From Altererythrobacter sp. (GTDB lineage Bacteria > Pseudomonadota > Alphaproteobacteria > Sphingomonadales > Sphingomonadaceae), in NCBI GenBank assembly GCA_013002295.1, contig JABDKI010000235.1:1-35424 (forward strand): a stretch of 35,424 nucleotides of DNA. Direction: 5' to 3'. The translations under genes were made by a program, and so were the position numbers. Shown piece by piece: positions 17,080 to 24,984 of the stretch. The notes beneath the pieces were generated by a model. That model worked only from the letters and a program-made list of their open reading frames with translations. It did no database searches and was not told the origin of the DNA. The number at the start of each line of letters is the position of its first letter. Within the stretch, counting starts at the first letter, position 1.

Positions 17080-17621
17080 GAATTATCGCGGGCGAATGGC
17101 GCGGGCGAAAACTGATCGCACCGCGCGGCGATGCGACGCGGCCAACGGCAGACCGCACGCGCGAAACGCTGTTCAACATGCTTGTTAGCCGCATCGGTGA
17201 TTTCGATGGGCTGCGCGTCGCGGATCTGTTCGCGGGTTCAGGCGCGCTAGGCTTGGAAGCTCTATCACGCGGGGCGGCGCATTGCCTGTTTGTAGAGCAA
17301 GAGAAGCCGGCTGTAGACGCGATCAAGGCCAATATTCTTGCGCTTGATGCCCGCGACAGGAGCGACGTGCAATACGGGTCGGTTATGTCACTTGGCCCCG
17401 CACGCGAGCCTTTGGACATGATCCTGCTCGACCCACCCTATCGCACGGGCGCGGCAAATGTTGCGCTAGACCGAATGCTCCGCCTTGGCTGGATCGGCGA
17501 GGCAACATGGATCGCAGTCGAGACTTCGAACAGGGAATCGGTCGAGGTAGACGGGCTGAACGTTGTTGCAGACCGCAAAGTGGGAAAAGCGCGGTTGACG
17601 CTGTTGACCAAGGCCTTGTGA
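17076..17621 (+). CDS. rsmD: 16S rRNA (guanine966-N2)-methyltransferase
   Basis: 181-residue SAM-dependent methyltransferase. The N-terminal MRIIAGEWRGRKL and RPTADRTRETLFNML are diagnostic of RsmD. The SAM-binding loop is DLFAGSGALGLEALSRGA starting at residue 50, and the catalytic motif is DPPY at 119-122. It methylates G966 of 16S rRNA in the 30S subunit. The start overlaps the preceding pseudouridine-synthase stop by four bases, and uvrD follows after about 45 bases. Confidence 0.95.
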   Translation: MRIIAGEWRGRKLIAPRGDATRPTADRTRETLFNMLVSRIGDFDGLRVADLFAGSGALGLEALSRGAAHCLFVEQEKPAVDAIKANILALDARDRSDVQYGSVMSLGPAREPLDMILLDPPYRTGAANVALDRMLRLGWIGEATWIAVETSNRESVEVDGLNVVADRKVGKARLTLLTKAL

Positions 17622-17666
17622 GGCTTGCCGACCGGCCAAACGTTCTCTACCTGTTCACATTCGCAA

Positions 17667-19976
17667 ATGACCGATCATGCCCCCTTCCCCACGACTTCGG
17701 GTAGTCCGCAAGTCCCGGCGTATGCCGCGCAGCTGAATCCGCCGCAGCGTGAGGCTGTGTTGACGACCGAAGGACCAGTCTTGATGTTGGCGGGAGCCGG
17801 CACAGGCAAGACAGCGGCACTCACGGCCAGGCTGGCGCATTTGGTTGCAACCCGCCGCGCCTGGCCCAGCCAGATCCTATGCGTCACTTTCACCAATAAG
17901 GCGTCGCGCGAAATGCGCGAACGCGTGGCCGGGCATTTGGGGCAGACCGTTGAGGGCATGCCGTGGCTCGGCACGTTCCACTCAATTTGCGCAAAGATGT
18001 TGCGTCGCCATGCAGAACTCGTCGGGCTGCAACCCAACTATACGATCATCGACACCGATGATCAATTGCGCTTGCTCAAACAGCTGATCCAGCAGAATGA
18101 CCTAGACGAAAAGCGTTGGCCCGCGCGCCAGCTAGCCGGGCTGATTGATCGCTGGAAGAACCGCGGGCTTAATCCAGGCGATCTCGATGCGGTCGAGAAC
18201 GAAAGCTACGCCAATGGTCGCGGGCAGCAATTGTACCAGCTGTATCAAGACCGGATGAAGGCCCTCAACGCCTGTGATTTTGGTGATCTGATGCTGCACA
18301 TGCTCAACATTTTTCGTCAGAATCGCGAAGTGCTGGAGGACTATCAGCAGCGTTTCAAATACATTCTGGTGGACGAGTATCAGGACACGAATGCGGTTCA
18401 GTACCTGTGGCTGCGCCTGCTGGCGCAAGCGCACAAGAACATCTGTGTCGTGGGCGATGATGACCAATCGATCTATTCATGGCGCGGAGCTGAGGTTGCC
18501 AATATCTTGAAGTTCGAGAAGGACTTCCCCGGCGCCAAGGTTGTGAAGCTGGAACAGAATTATCGCTCTACTCCGCACATTCTGGGCGCCGCCTCTGGCC
18601 TGATCCGAAGCAATTCTGAACGCCACGACAAAACGCTTTGGACGGAGACCAACGGCGGTGACAAACTGCGCGTCATCGGTGTTTGGGATGCGCCAGAGGA
18701 AGCGCGCCGGGTGGGCGAGGAGATCGAACGTCTGGAACGCGAAGGCGCGCCGCTTGACCGTGTGGCGATCCTTGTTCGCGCTCAGTACCAGACGCGCGAA
18801 TTCGAAGACCGCTTCATCCAGATAGGCATCAACTACCGCATCATCGGCGGATTTCGTTTCTACGAGCGCGCCGAAATCCGCGATGCGCTGGCCTATCTTC
18901 GAGTTATCGCTCAGCCACAAGACGATCTGGCATTCGAACGAATTTACAACCAGCCCAAACGCGGGCTTGGCGCAAAGACGCTGGAGAAAATGCACCAGCA
19001 TTCGCGCAAGACCGGTCTGCCGCTTGCTGCTGCTTCATTGCAACTGGCCGATAGTGATGAGTTGCCCAAGCGCGCTTCAGGCACCATTGCCGCATTGTTG
19101 GGCCAATTCCTGCATTGGCGCGAACAGTCGGAACAAGTCACCCCGGCCGATCTGCTCCGCATGGTTCTCGACGAAAGTGGATATTCGGACATGCTCAACG
19201 CTGAGCGAACCGCCGAATCCGCCGGGCGACTAGAGAACCTGTCCGAACTTGCGCGCGCGATGGAGGAATATGAAACGCTCGGCGATTTCCTCGAGCATGT
19301 GAGCCTTGTCATGGACAATGATGCAGCTGACGATGGCGAGAAAGTCACCATAATGACCATGCACGGTGCCAAAGGTCTGGAGTTTGACCACGTATTCCTG
19401 CCTGGATGGGAAGAGGGCGTTTTCCCGTCGCAGCGTTCGCTTGATGAGGGCGGATTGGCGAGCTTGGAGGAGGAACGCCGCCTGGCCTATGTCGGTATCA
19501 CGCGTGCCCGGCGCCGCTGCATAATCCTGCATGCAGCAAACCGGCGTATCTACGGCCAGTGGACCAGCAGTATCCCCAGCCGCTTCATCGAAGAACTGCC
19601 TGAAGAACATATCGATCAGGAAACCACGCTGACGGGCGGTGCGTCGCTATGGCAAGCGAACTGGTCTGAAAGCGAAGATCCGTTTGCACATGTCGCACAG
19701 GATCGGCCACAGCGTTCCTCGCAGCGTGGCCCTGGATGGCAGCGCGCGCTTTCCGCCGGCTATGAAACCAAGCAGGTCCGCGTGCGCGAGAACAAGCGCT
19801 CTGCCGCCAGTTTTGCCGCCAAACCGCGCAGCGATATCGCGATTGGGCAGCGTGTGTTCCATGACAAGTTTGGCTATGGCATTGTTATGGATCAAGAAGG
19901 CAACAAGCTCGAGATTAACTTCGAGCATTCGGGCACGAAACGCGTGATTGACAGCTTTGTAAGCTTGGCGGAATAG
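17667..19976 (+). CDS. uvrD: UvrD/PcrA-type DNA helicase II
   Basis: Superfamily 1A 3'-5' DNA helicase of 769 residues, used in nucleotide excision repair, mismatch repair and clearing of recombination filaments. Motif I is AGAGTGKT at 42-49, Ia is CVTFTNKAS, II is DEYQDTN at 236-242, III is GDDDQSIYSWRGA, IV is LEQNYRS, V is TMHGAKGLEFD and VI is VGITRARR. A linker of about 100 residues leads to the C-terminal Tudor-like RNA-polymerase-binding domain (GQRVFHDKFGYGIVMDQEGNK...), as in PcrA/UvrD. The frame is open to a TTG at 17625; the ATG at 17667 is preferred, though neither start has a convincing Shine-Dalgarno. Confidence 0.94.
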   Translation: MTDHAPFPTTSGSPQVPAYAAQLNPPQREAVLTTEGPVLMLAGAGTGKTAALTARLAHLVATRRAWPSQILCVTFTNKASREMRERVAGHLGQTVEGMPWLGTFHSICAKMLRRHAELVGLQPNYTIIDTDDQLRLLKQLIQQNDLDEKRWPARQLAGLIDRWKNRGLNPGDLDAVENESYANGRGQQLYQLYQDRMKALNACDFGDLMLHMLNIFRQNREVLEDYQQRFKYILVDEYQDTNAVQYLWLRLLAQAHKNICVVGDDDQSIYSWRGAEVANILKFEKDFPGAKVVKLEQNYRSTPHILGAASGLIRSNSERHDKTLWTETNGGDKLRVIGVWDAPEEARRVGEEIERLEREGAPLDRVAILVRAQYQTREFEDRFIQIGINYRIIGGFRFYERAEIRDALAYLRVIAQPQDDLAFERIYNQPKRGLGAKTLEKMHQHSRKTGLPLAAASLQLADSDELPKRASGTIAALLGQFLHWREQSEQVTPADLLRMVLDESGYSDMLNAERTAESAGRLENLSELARAMEEYETLGDFLEHVSLVMDNDAADDGEKVTIMTMHGAKGLEFDHVFLPGWEEGVFPSQRSLDEGGLASLEEERRLAYVGITRARRRCIILHAANRRIYGQWTSSIPSRFIEELPEEHIDQETTLTGGASLWQANWSESEDPFAHVAQDRPQRSSQRGPGWQRALSAGYETKQVRVRENKRSAASFAAKPRSDIAIGQRVFHDKFGYGIVMDQEGNKLEINFEHSGTKRVIDSFVSLAE

Positions 19977-20076
19977 AAGCGCGGTTTCCTTTATACTGCA
20001 CATCATTACTAGCTGAAGCGACAGTATCGTAGCCGCAGCTTCGACCTATCGTTCCATATCGAACCGATGCAGACGT

Positions 20077-20865
20077 TTGAGGGAGGCCGCTATCAGCATT
20101 CTGGACAATTTTCGCCTTGATGGAGAGGTCGCCGTCGTTACCGGCGCAGGCAAGGGCATTGGCCGAGCGATTGCAATTGGCCTTGCCGAGGCAGGAGCCG
20201 ATGTGGTGCTGGCATCGCGAACACAAGCAGATCTTGACGCTGTAGCCGAAGAAATCCGAATGCTCGGGCGGCGGGCAATACCCATTGCCACTGACGCTAC
20301 CGACATGGCTGCGCTTGAACGACTTGCGGACGAAACAGTAGCCAAACTGGGTAAACTGACGATCTGGGTCAACAATGCAGGCGGAATACCCGATGGCACG
20401 CCGCGCTATCTCACCCGTACGTCGGAAGAGAATTTCGACGCTCAGATCGCGCTGAATCTGAAAGCTGTCTGGATGGGTTCCACTGTCGCGGCCGGAAAAA
20501 TGGCTGAGAGCGGCGGTGCAATCATCAACATCTCCTCCCGCTCTGCATTCGGCCCGCAAGTCAAGAATGGGCCTTACGGCGCTGCGAAGGCCGCGGTTAA
20601 CAGCCTGACCAGCACAATGTCCGTTGAAATGGCCCCCAGGATCCGCGTCAATGCGATCGCTCCGGGACCGGTGCCAACAGAGAATTTTGACGATTGCATG
20701 GGCACGGACACTGACGAGAAACGAGAAGAGCTGCTGAAGATGATCGGCGTACCGATGCAGCGATATGGCCAGCCAGAAGATATCGCGGCAGCCGTGGTCT
20801 ATATGGCATCCCCGGCTGCAAGCTGGGTGACTGGACAATGCCTATACGTAACCGGCGGTCGCTAG
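20077..20865 (+). CDS. Short-chain dehydrogenase/reductase with an unclear start codon
   Basis: Classical SDR of about 257-262 residues. It has the cofactor motif TGAGKGIG at 22-29, NNAG at 99-102, and the catalytic Ser (about 153-155), Tyr167 and Lys171 in YGAAK, numbering from TTG 20077. It resembles FabG/7-alpha-hydroxysteroid-dehydrogenase-like enzymes, but the substrate is unknown. Oddity: the strongest ribosome binding site (GAGGGAGG, 20079-20086) lies inside the frame and is followed five bases later by ATC at 20092. There, ATC-AGC-ATT-CTG matches the N-terminus expected for this family if ATC were ATG (MSILDNFRLDG). TTG at 20077 is the only standard start nearby and lies before the Shine-Dalgarno. 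Either ATC is used, translation is weak from TTG, or the base is a mutation or sequencing error. Confidence 0.82.
   Translation: MREAAISILDNFRLDGEVAVVTGAGKGIGRAIAIGLAEAGADVVLASRTQADLDAVAEEIRMLGRRAIPIATDATDMAALERLADETVAKLGKLTIWVNNAGGIPDGTPRYLTRTSEENFDAQIALNLKAVWMGSTVAAGKMAESGGAIINISSRSAFGPQVKNGPYGAAKAAVNSLTSTMSVEMAPRIRVNAIAPGPVPTENFDDCMGTDTDEKREELLKMIGVPMQRYGQPEDIAAAVVYMASPAASWVTGQCLYVTGGR
20079..20086 (+). promoter_or_regulatory. Shine-Dalgarno pointing to an ATC codon
   Basis: GAGGGAGG, a near-ideal ribosome binding site, ends five bases before ATC at 20092-20094. No ATG, GTG or TTG lies at correct spacing downstream in the SDR frame. Confidence 0.6.
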
Positions 20866-20881
20866 CGCATCACTCTTATAA

Positions 20882-21088
20882 GGCCCGCGGCCGGACAGGC
20901 TGCTGCAATTGCACTGGCTGGGTTTCCTGTTGTTCTTCTTCTCGCTTCACAACGTTGCAGTATACACTGTGGCATGGATCGCATTCTGGTTGCGCGCCAA
21001 AGAAAAGGAAAAATTCCTCGAAGCCGATGAAGAGTATCGCACCTATCGTGAAAAGGTACGTTATCGCCTTTTCCCTGGGATAGTTTAG
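20882..21088 (+). pseudogene. 3' remnant of a small membrane protein, possibly PEMT/ICMT-like
   Basis: Just after the SDR gene a frame with no ATG runs from a stop at 20879-20881 to TAG at 21086-21088. It encodes a hydrophobic helix (WLGFLLFFFSLHNVAVYTV, then AWIAFWLRAKEKEKF) followed by EADEEYRTYREKVRYR and LFPGIV. This Glu/Arg pattern ending in a short Pro-Gly tail is what the C-termini of isoprenylcysteine carboxyl methyltransferase / phospholipid methyltransferase-like proteins look like. The N-terminal membrane helices and the SAM-binding motif are absent. A TTG at 20909 could start a 59-residue protein, so a functional miniprotein is not excluded. Assignment is by composition and tail pattern only. 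Confidence 0.45.
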
Positions 21089-21105
21089 GAATCGAAACGT
21101 CTGTT

Positions 21106-21157
21106 AAGCCCGGTTTGCGGCCTCGAAAGGTTAATCTCGAGGCATCAGACCGGGTTT
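21106..21157. terminator. Long hairpin between convergent transcripts
   Basis: A 21-base arm (21106-21126) pairs with 21137-21157 at 19 of 21 positions, counting two G-U pairs, around a ten-base loop. The outer part is AAGCCCGGTTTG against CAGACCGGGTTT, and the inner part is CCTCGA against TCGAGG. It lies between the membrane-protein remnant (ends 21088) and the end of the convergent helicase gene (21174). It could stop transcription from both sides, although the T-runs are only three bases long. Confidence 0.6.
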
Positions 21158-21173
21158 GTACAGCGCCGATTTC

Positions 21174-22550
21174 TTAGCTGGCGCCTACATCAAGAAAGCC
21201 AGGCTTTGGACCATTCCACTCGCCGGCAGGAACCGGCTCTTCATCCTCGTCATAGCGACGCGAGCGCGGTTTCTTTTCAAGCTTTTCTTCCGATTTGGGT
21301 TTAGTTTCACGGCGCGGCTTTCTCGGAGAATCTTCCTCGCCTTCATTCTTCTTACGGCGACTGCTGCTACGGGCCTTCTTCTCTTCGCGCGGCCTCTCCG
21401 TCTCTGGTTCCGGCTGCGACAATTCGACGCGCACGTCCTTCTTGCCGAACACTGCGATTTCACTGCCGGTCAGCTTCTCGACATTGGCAATCGCTTCTGC
21501 ATCTTCTTTCGAAACGAAGGTGAATGCGCGTCCCTTGGCTCCGGCACGGCCTGTTCGGCCAATCCGGTGAACATAGTCATCAGGATGCCATGGCGTATCG
21601 AAGTTGAAGACGTGGCTGACGCCTTTGATGTCGAGCCCACGCGCCGCAACATCGGAGGCGACCAGGATGTTCACATCGCCACTCTTGAAACGATCCAGCT
21701 CCTTCAAACGCGAGCCCTGGTCCATGTCCCCGTGGATCTCGCTGCTGGCAAAGCCATGGCGCTGCAGGCTCTTGTTGAGTTCGCGCACCGTGGTTTTCTT
21801 ATTCGCAAAAATCATCGCGGTTTCGACCAGATCGTGACGCAGCAACCAGCGCAAAGTCTCGCGCTTCTGTTTTGTCTGAACCGGAATCTTGAAAGCGGTG
21901 ATATCTTTATTCGTGCTTGCTGCACGACTCACTTCAATCCGTTTTGGATTGTTGAGGAACTTTTTCGCCAGCTTTTCGATCGGCGGCGGCATGGTTGCCG
22001 AAAACAGCATCGTTTGACGCGTTTCGGGCAGTTTCGAACAAATGAATTCAATGTCTGGTATGAAACCCATGTCGAGCATTCGGTCAGCTTCATCGATTAC
22101 GAGCAGTTCGCAACCGTTGAGCAGAATCTTACCGCGCTCGAATAAATCCATCAGCCGGCCCGGTGTTGCGATCAAGACATCGACGCCTTCGTCGAGCGCT
22201 TTCAGCTGATCACCCATTTGTACGCCGCCTATGAGCAGCGCCATCTTTAGATCGTGGTTCTTGCCGTATTTCTCAAAGTTCTCTGCAACTTGAGCAGCCA
22301 ACTCCCGCGTGGGTTCAAGAATGAGGGAGCGCGGCATCAGCGCGCGCCGCCGACCAGCCGCCATGACGTCAATCATCGGGAGTACGAAACTGGCGGTCTT
22401 GCCCGTTCCAGTCTGCGCAATCCCGATCAAATCCTTCATCATCAGAACTGCAGGGATCGCCTCCGCCTGAATATCGGTCGGAGTGGTATAGCCAGCGGAT
22501 TCGACCGCCTTGAGCAATTCAGGTGAAAGGCCGAGATCGGCGAATGTCAT
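21174..22550 (-). CDS. DEAD-box ATP-dependent RNA helicase (RhlE-like)
   Basis: 458 residues. The Q motif is at residues 20-28 (GYTTPTDIQ). Motif I is AQTGTGKT at 45-52, Ia is PTRELAAQV, II is DEAD at 153-156, III is SAT, V is ARGLDI and VI is HRIGRTGRAG. The tail after about residue 380 is a highly charged Arg/Lys/Glu/Pro region ending WNGPKPGFLDVG, typical of RhlE-type helicases that use a disordered basic tail to bind RNA. The likely role is rRNA maturation or mRNA decay, often important in the cold. The open frame runs to 22655, but MTFADLGLSPELLKAV at 22550 is the normal N-terminus. Gene symbol left blank because RhlE and its paralogues cannot be told apart by eye. Confidence 0.93.
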   Translation of the reverse strand: MTFADLGLSPELLKAVESAGYTTPTDIQAEAIPAVLMMKDLIGIAQTGTGKTASFVLPMIDVMAAGRRRALMPRSLILEPTRELAAQVAENFEKYGKNHDLKMALLIGGVQMGDQLKALDEGVDVLIATPGRLMDLFERGKILLNGCELLVIDEADRMLDMGFIPDIEFICSKLPETRQTMLFSATMPPPIEKLAKKFLNNPKRIEVSRAASTNKDITAFKIPVQTKQKRETLRWLLRHDLVETAMIFANKKTTVRELNKSLQRHGFASSEIHGDMDQGSRLKELDRFKSGDVNILVASDVAARGLDIKGVSHVFNFDTPWHPDDYVHRIGRTGRAGAKGRAFTFVSKEDAEAIANVEKLTGSEIAVFGKKDVRVELSQPEPETERPREEKKARSSSRRKKNEGEEDSPRKPRRETKPKSEEKLEKKPRSRRYDEDEEPVPAGEWNGPKPGFLDVGAS

Positions 22551-22711
22551 AAGTTTTTGAATGTCCGGATCTGGAAGCGTTAGTGCGCTTCGTGAATTGT
22601 GCAGTTGCGAAAGATGTTCGCAATGCGAGCCGCGCAGTTGCTCAAAAACTGGCAAAAGTCAAGAAATCACGGAGACGAAACACCGGTGATGAACCCGCCA
22701 GGGTCACTGGA

Positions 22712-23287
22712 TCAATTGTAGATCGGTGTAAGCTCGCGCATTCTGTTGAGCTCGCATTTTGCGCCTGCGCGCGATTGGAGCTTGTCACGATTGATGCAGA
22801 TGTTTCCGTCATCGCCGCGTTCTACATAAAAGCCCGAGTAGAAATCGCGGGCGCGACAGCTCTTTTCGAGACGAGCGCTGATCATCCGCCGATCGCGCAG
22901 ATATAACACCAGCCGATCACCACTGCCGGTCTGCACCCCTGCAATGCTATTGATGGAAACACACTCGGTGTTTTCACCCTCTTCATAACGGATTGGCTGC
23001 GGGAGCTCTTCCAGATCAGCTGTAAGATTTTGTCGCGGAGCCCCTCTGCGCGGGGAAATGCGTACTGTAACACGGCGCTCGATACGAACCTGGTAGGCAA
23101 CGCTGGGCGATAAGCCCGTGAAGCTGTTGGCGGCCGTCTCCAGCTTGCTTGACGGGCCAGACATTATCTCAACTTCACGTGGATCAAGCTTGGCGCTGTT
23201 TTCCTTGTCGCCCACATTGACACCATCGGATACGCCGATAGGCAGAAGCAGCGCTAGCGGCGCAAGATAGGCGAGCATGCTGGGCAT
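22712..23287 (-). CDS. Secreted protein of unknown function
   Basis: 191 residues. Residues 1-20 are a hydrophobic Sec-type signal sequence (MLAYLAPLALLLPIGVS after three leading residues). The mature part has four cysteines (109, 144, 164, 178), enough for two disulfide bonds. It has a region of short strands (SGDRLVLYLRDRRMISARLEKSC) and a C-terminal CINRDKLQSRAGAKCEL segment. I do not recognise a named domain. The sequence looks like a conserved hypothetical of sphingomonads, from memory of similar proteins. It is probably periplasmic. The start may be the ATG at 23287 or the one three codons later; neither has a clear ribosome binding site. It is divergent from the flavoenzyme gene. Confidence 0.7.
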   Translation of the reverse strand: MPSMLAYLAPLALLLPIGVSDGVNVGDKENSAKLDPREVEIMSGPSSKLETAANSFTGLSPSVAYQVRIERRVTVRISPRRGAPRQNLTADLEELPQPIRYEEGENTECVSINSIAGVQTGSGDRLVLYLRDRRMISARLEKSCRARDFYSGFYVERGDDGNICINRDKLQSRAGAKCELNRMRELTPIYN

Positions 23288-23388
23288 AGTGGTTCAATCT
23301 GTCGGGCAAATTTTCGCCCAGTCTCTGACCCCTGTTTGGCTACTGTGCCGATCAATACCACAATGGGTTGAATAGTGGCTTAATGCCT

Positions 23389-23405
23389 TTTGCAGTTTCT
23401 GCAAA
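23389..23405. promoter_or_regulatory. Inverted repeat upstream of the flavoenzyme gene
   Basis: TTTGCAG-TTT-CTGCAAA, a perfect seven-base inverted repeat with a three-base spacer, 38 bases before the ATG at 23444. Its position suits an operator for a dimeric regulator or a small hairpin in the leader. No regulator gene is nearby. Confidence 0.35.
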
Positions 23406-23443
23406 GTCTGGAAACGCTTGTTGGCCTGTGGCAAGGCCCTCGC

Positions 23444-24877
23444 ATGAGCGACGTTCAGACCTTTGTACGACAGGCTATCGATCTCTTGGGGCCACGTGGG
23501 TTTTCAAGCGATCCCGATCTGGTTGAGCCCTGGCTGACCGATTGGCGCGGCCGATTTCATGGTCGGACGATCGGGCTGGCATCACCTACTTCAACGCGAG
23601 AAGTTGCTGAATTCGTCAAGCTTTGCCGCAGACACCAAATTCCAATTGTCCCCCAAGGCGGCAATAGCGGCATGGTTGGCGGAGCCACGCCCGACGAGAG
23701 CGGTCATTCTGTGCTGCTATCCTTACGTCGGATGGATCAGGTGCGCTCGTTCGATGTCGATGCGCGCCAGATCATCTGCGATGCCGGAGTCATACTTCAG
23801 AATCTGCACGAAAAGGTCGAGGAGAAAGGACTGCGTTTCCCTCTGACTCTGGGCGGCAAAGGCTCTGCCACGGTTGGCGGGCTCATCGCGACCAATGCGG
23901 GCGGCACACAAGTATTGCGCCACGGAACGATGCGCGCGCAGGTTTTTGGGATCGAAGCAGTTCTTGCAAATGGCGATATTTTTGAAGGACTTACTGCTCT
24001 GAAGAAAGACAATCGCGGCTTTGACATAAAACAGCTTCTAATCGGGTCAGAAGGCACGCTGGGCATTGTAACGGCGGCAAATCTGCGCCTGCTTCCGCAA
24101 ATCGGCGAACGTGTGGTCGCGTGGGTAGGCTTGGAGAGCATCCAGATGGCGCGCGAACTGCTCCTACATTTTGAAGCAGAGATGCCGGAAGAACTGGAAG
24201 GCTTTGAGGTTGTGCCGGCCCATTGCCTTGAAAGCGTACTCGCGCATCTTCCCGATGCCCGTGCACCGTTGACTGAGCGCTATCCCTGGAATGCATTGAT
24301 AGAGCTTGTCGCCGCGCCGGCGCAAATTGCCCAGCTGCGCGAGGCCACTGAGGCTGTCTTTTCAGAAGCGATGGACAAAGGTCTGTTGCTGGATGCTGTC
24401 ATTGCCGCAAATGAAGCGCAAGCTGACAGCTTTTGGTTGTTGAGAGATTCCATAGCTCCGGCAGAGCGCGCATTGGGGCCGGCAATGCAGCATGACATTT
24501 CCGTTCCCGTCGAGCGCATGCCTGATTTCGTGGAAGCCGCCATCCCGCATGTTGAAACGCAATTCCCCGGCACGAAGGGTTTGGCATTCGGGCATTTGGG
24601 GGATGGCAATGTCCATTTCCACGTCCTTGCTCCAGATGGGTCAAAACCTGGTGAATGGGAGAACACCCAAGGCAAGATGGTAAGCCGCGTGATCTACGAA
24701 ATGGTCACTCAATGGGGTGGGTCAATCAGTGCCGAGCACGGCATCGGTCAGGTCAAACGTGACGAGCTAGAGCGGCTGGGTGACCCGGTCGCACTCGGGA
24801 TCATGCGTAGCGTCAAAACCGCGCTCGATCCGGACGGGCTGCTCAACCCTGGCAAACTTGTCCCGGGTTCAAATTAG
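23444..24877 (+). CDS. FAD-binding oxidase, D-2-hydroxyglutarate / D-lactate dehydrogenase-like
   Basis: 477-residue flavoenzyme of the GlcD / D-2-hydroxyacid dehydrogenase group. The N-terminal FAD-binding PCMH domain shows VPQGGNSGMVGGA, LGGKGSATVGGLIATNAGG and LLIGSEGTLGIVTAANLRLLP. The C-terminal FAD-oxidase domain has GHLGDGNVHFHV, which carries metal- and substrate-binding histidines, and SAEHGIGQVKRDEL. Such enzymes oxidise D-2-hydroxyglutarate or D-lactate and pass electrons to an ETF or quinone. The precise substrate is not decidable here. The frame is open to a TTG at 23390; the ATG at 23444 with AAGG eight bases before it is preferred. A terminator-like structure follows the stop. 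Confidence 0.9.
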   Translation: MSDVQTFVRQAIDLLGPRGFSSDPDLVEPWLTDWRGRFHGRTIGLASPTSTREVAEFVKLCRRHQIPIVPQGGNSGMVGGATPDESGHSVLLSLRRMDQVRSFDVDARQIICDAGVILQNLHEKVEEKGLRFPLTLGGKGSATVGGLIATNAGGTQVLRHGTMRAQVFGIEAVLANGDIFEGLTALKKDNRGFDIKQLLIGSEGTLGIVTAANLRLLPQIGERVVAWVGLESIQMARELLLHFEAEMPEELEGFEVVPAHCLESVLAHLPDARAPLTERYPWNALIELVAAPAQIAQLREATEAVFSEAMDKGLLLDAVIAANEAQADSFWLLRDSIAPAERALGPAMQHDISVPVERMPDFVEAAIPHVETQFPGTKGLAFGHLGDGNVHFHVLAPDGSKPGEWENTQGKMVSRVIYEMVTQWGGSISAEHGIGQVKRDELERLGDPVALGIMRSVKTALDPDGLLNPGKLVPGSN

Positions 24878-24900
24878 AGCGACTTGCTTATGCGAGCTTG

Positions 24901-24954
24901 AAGGCCTAAAGCGCGCATCGCGCGGCCCGCTGGCATTCCAGCGAGGCCTTTTTT
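24901..24954 (+). terminator. Branched terminator after the flavoenzyme gene
   Basis: Outer stem AAGGCCT (24901-24907) pairs with AGGCCTT (24944-24950), followed by further T residues to 24954. Inside it are two smaller hairpins: GCGCG/CGCGC, and CGCTGG-CATT-CCAGCG at 24928-24943. The T-run favours termination of the upstream gene on the plus strand. It also lies 30 bases upstream of sapC, so it is in or near that gene's leader. Confidence 0.65.
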
Positions 24955-24984
24955 GAATTTTGCACTATTTCTCGGAGACGTTTC

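Noticed and set aside
16300-19976. rluB-rsmD-uvrD as a novel repair/ribosome system
   Set aside because: Each gene is a standard housekeeping family; adjacency and the ATGA overlap are ordinary operon packing.
20067-20120. Short ATG-initiated frame overlapping the SDR start region
   Set aside because: It ends after 17 codons, out of frame with the SDR, and has no ribosome binding site of its own.
19915-20838. Open frame of 307 codons on the minus strand opposite the SDR gene
   Set aside because: The plus-strand frame carries the complete SDR motif set; the antisense frame is rich in Ser/Cys/His with no recognisable domain.
21156-22145. Open frame of 329 codons on the plus strand opposite the DEAD-box helicase
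   Set aside because: It is antisense to conserved helicase motifs, its first part reflects the charged tail read backwards, and no independent support exists.
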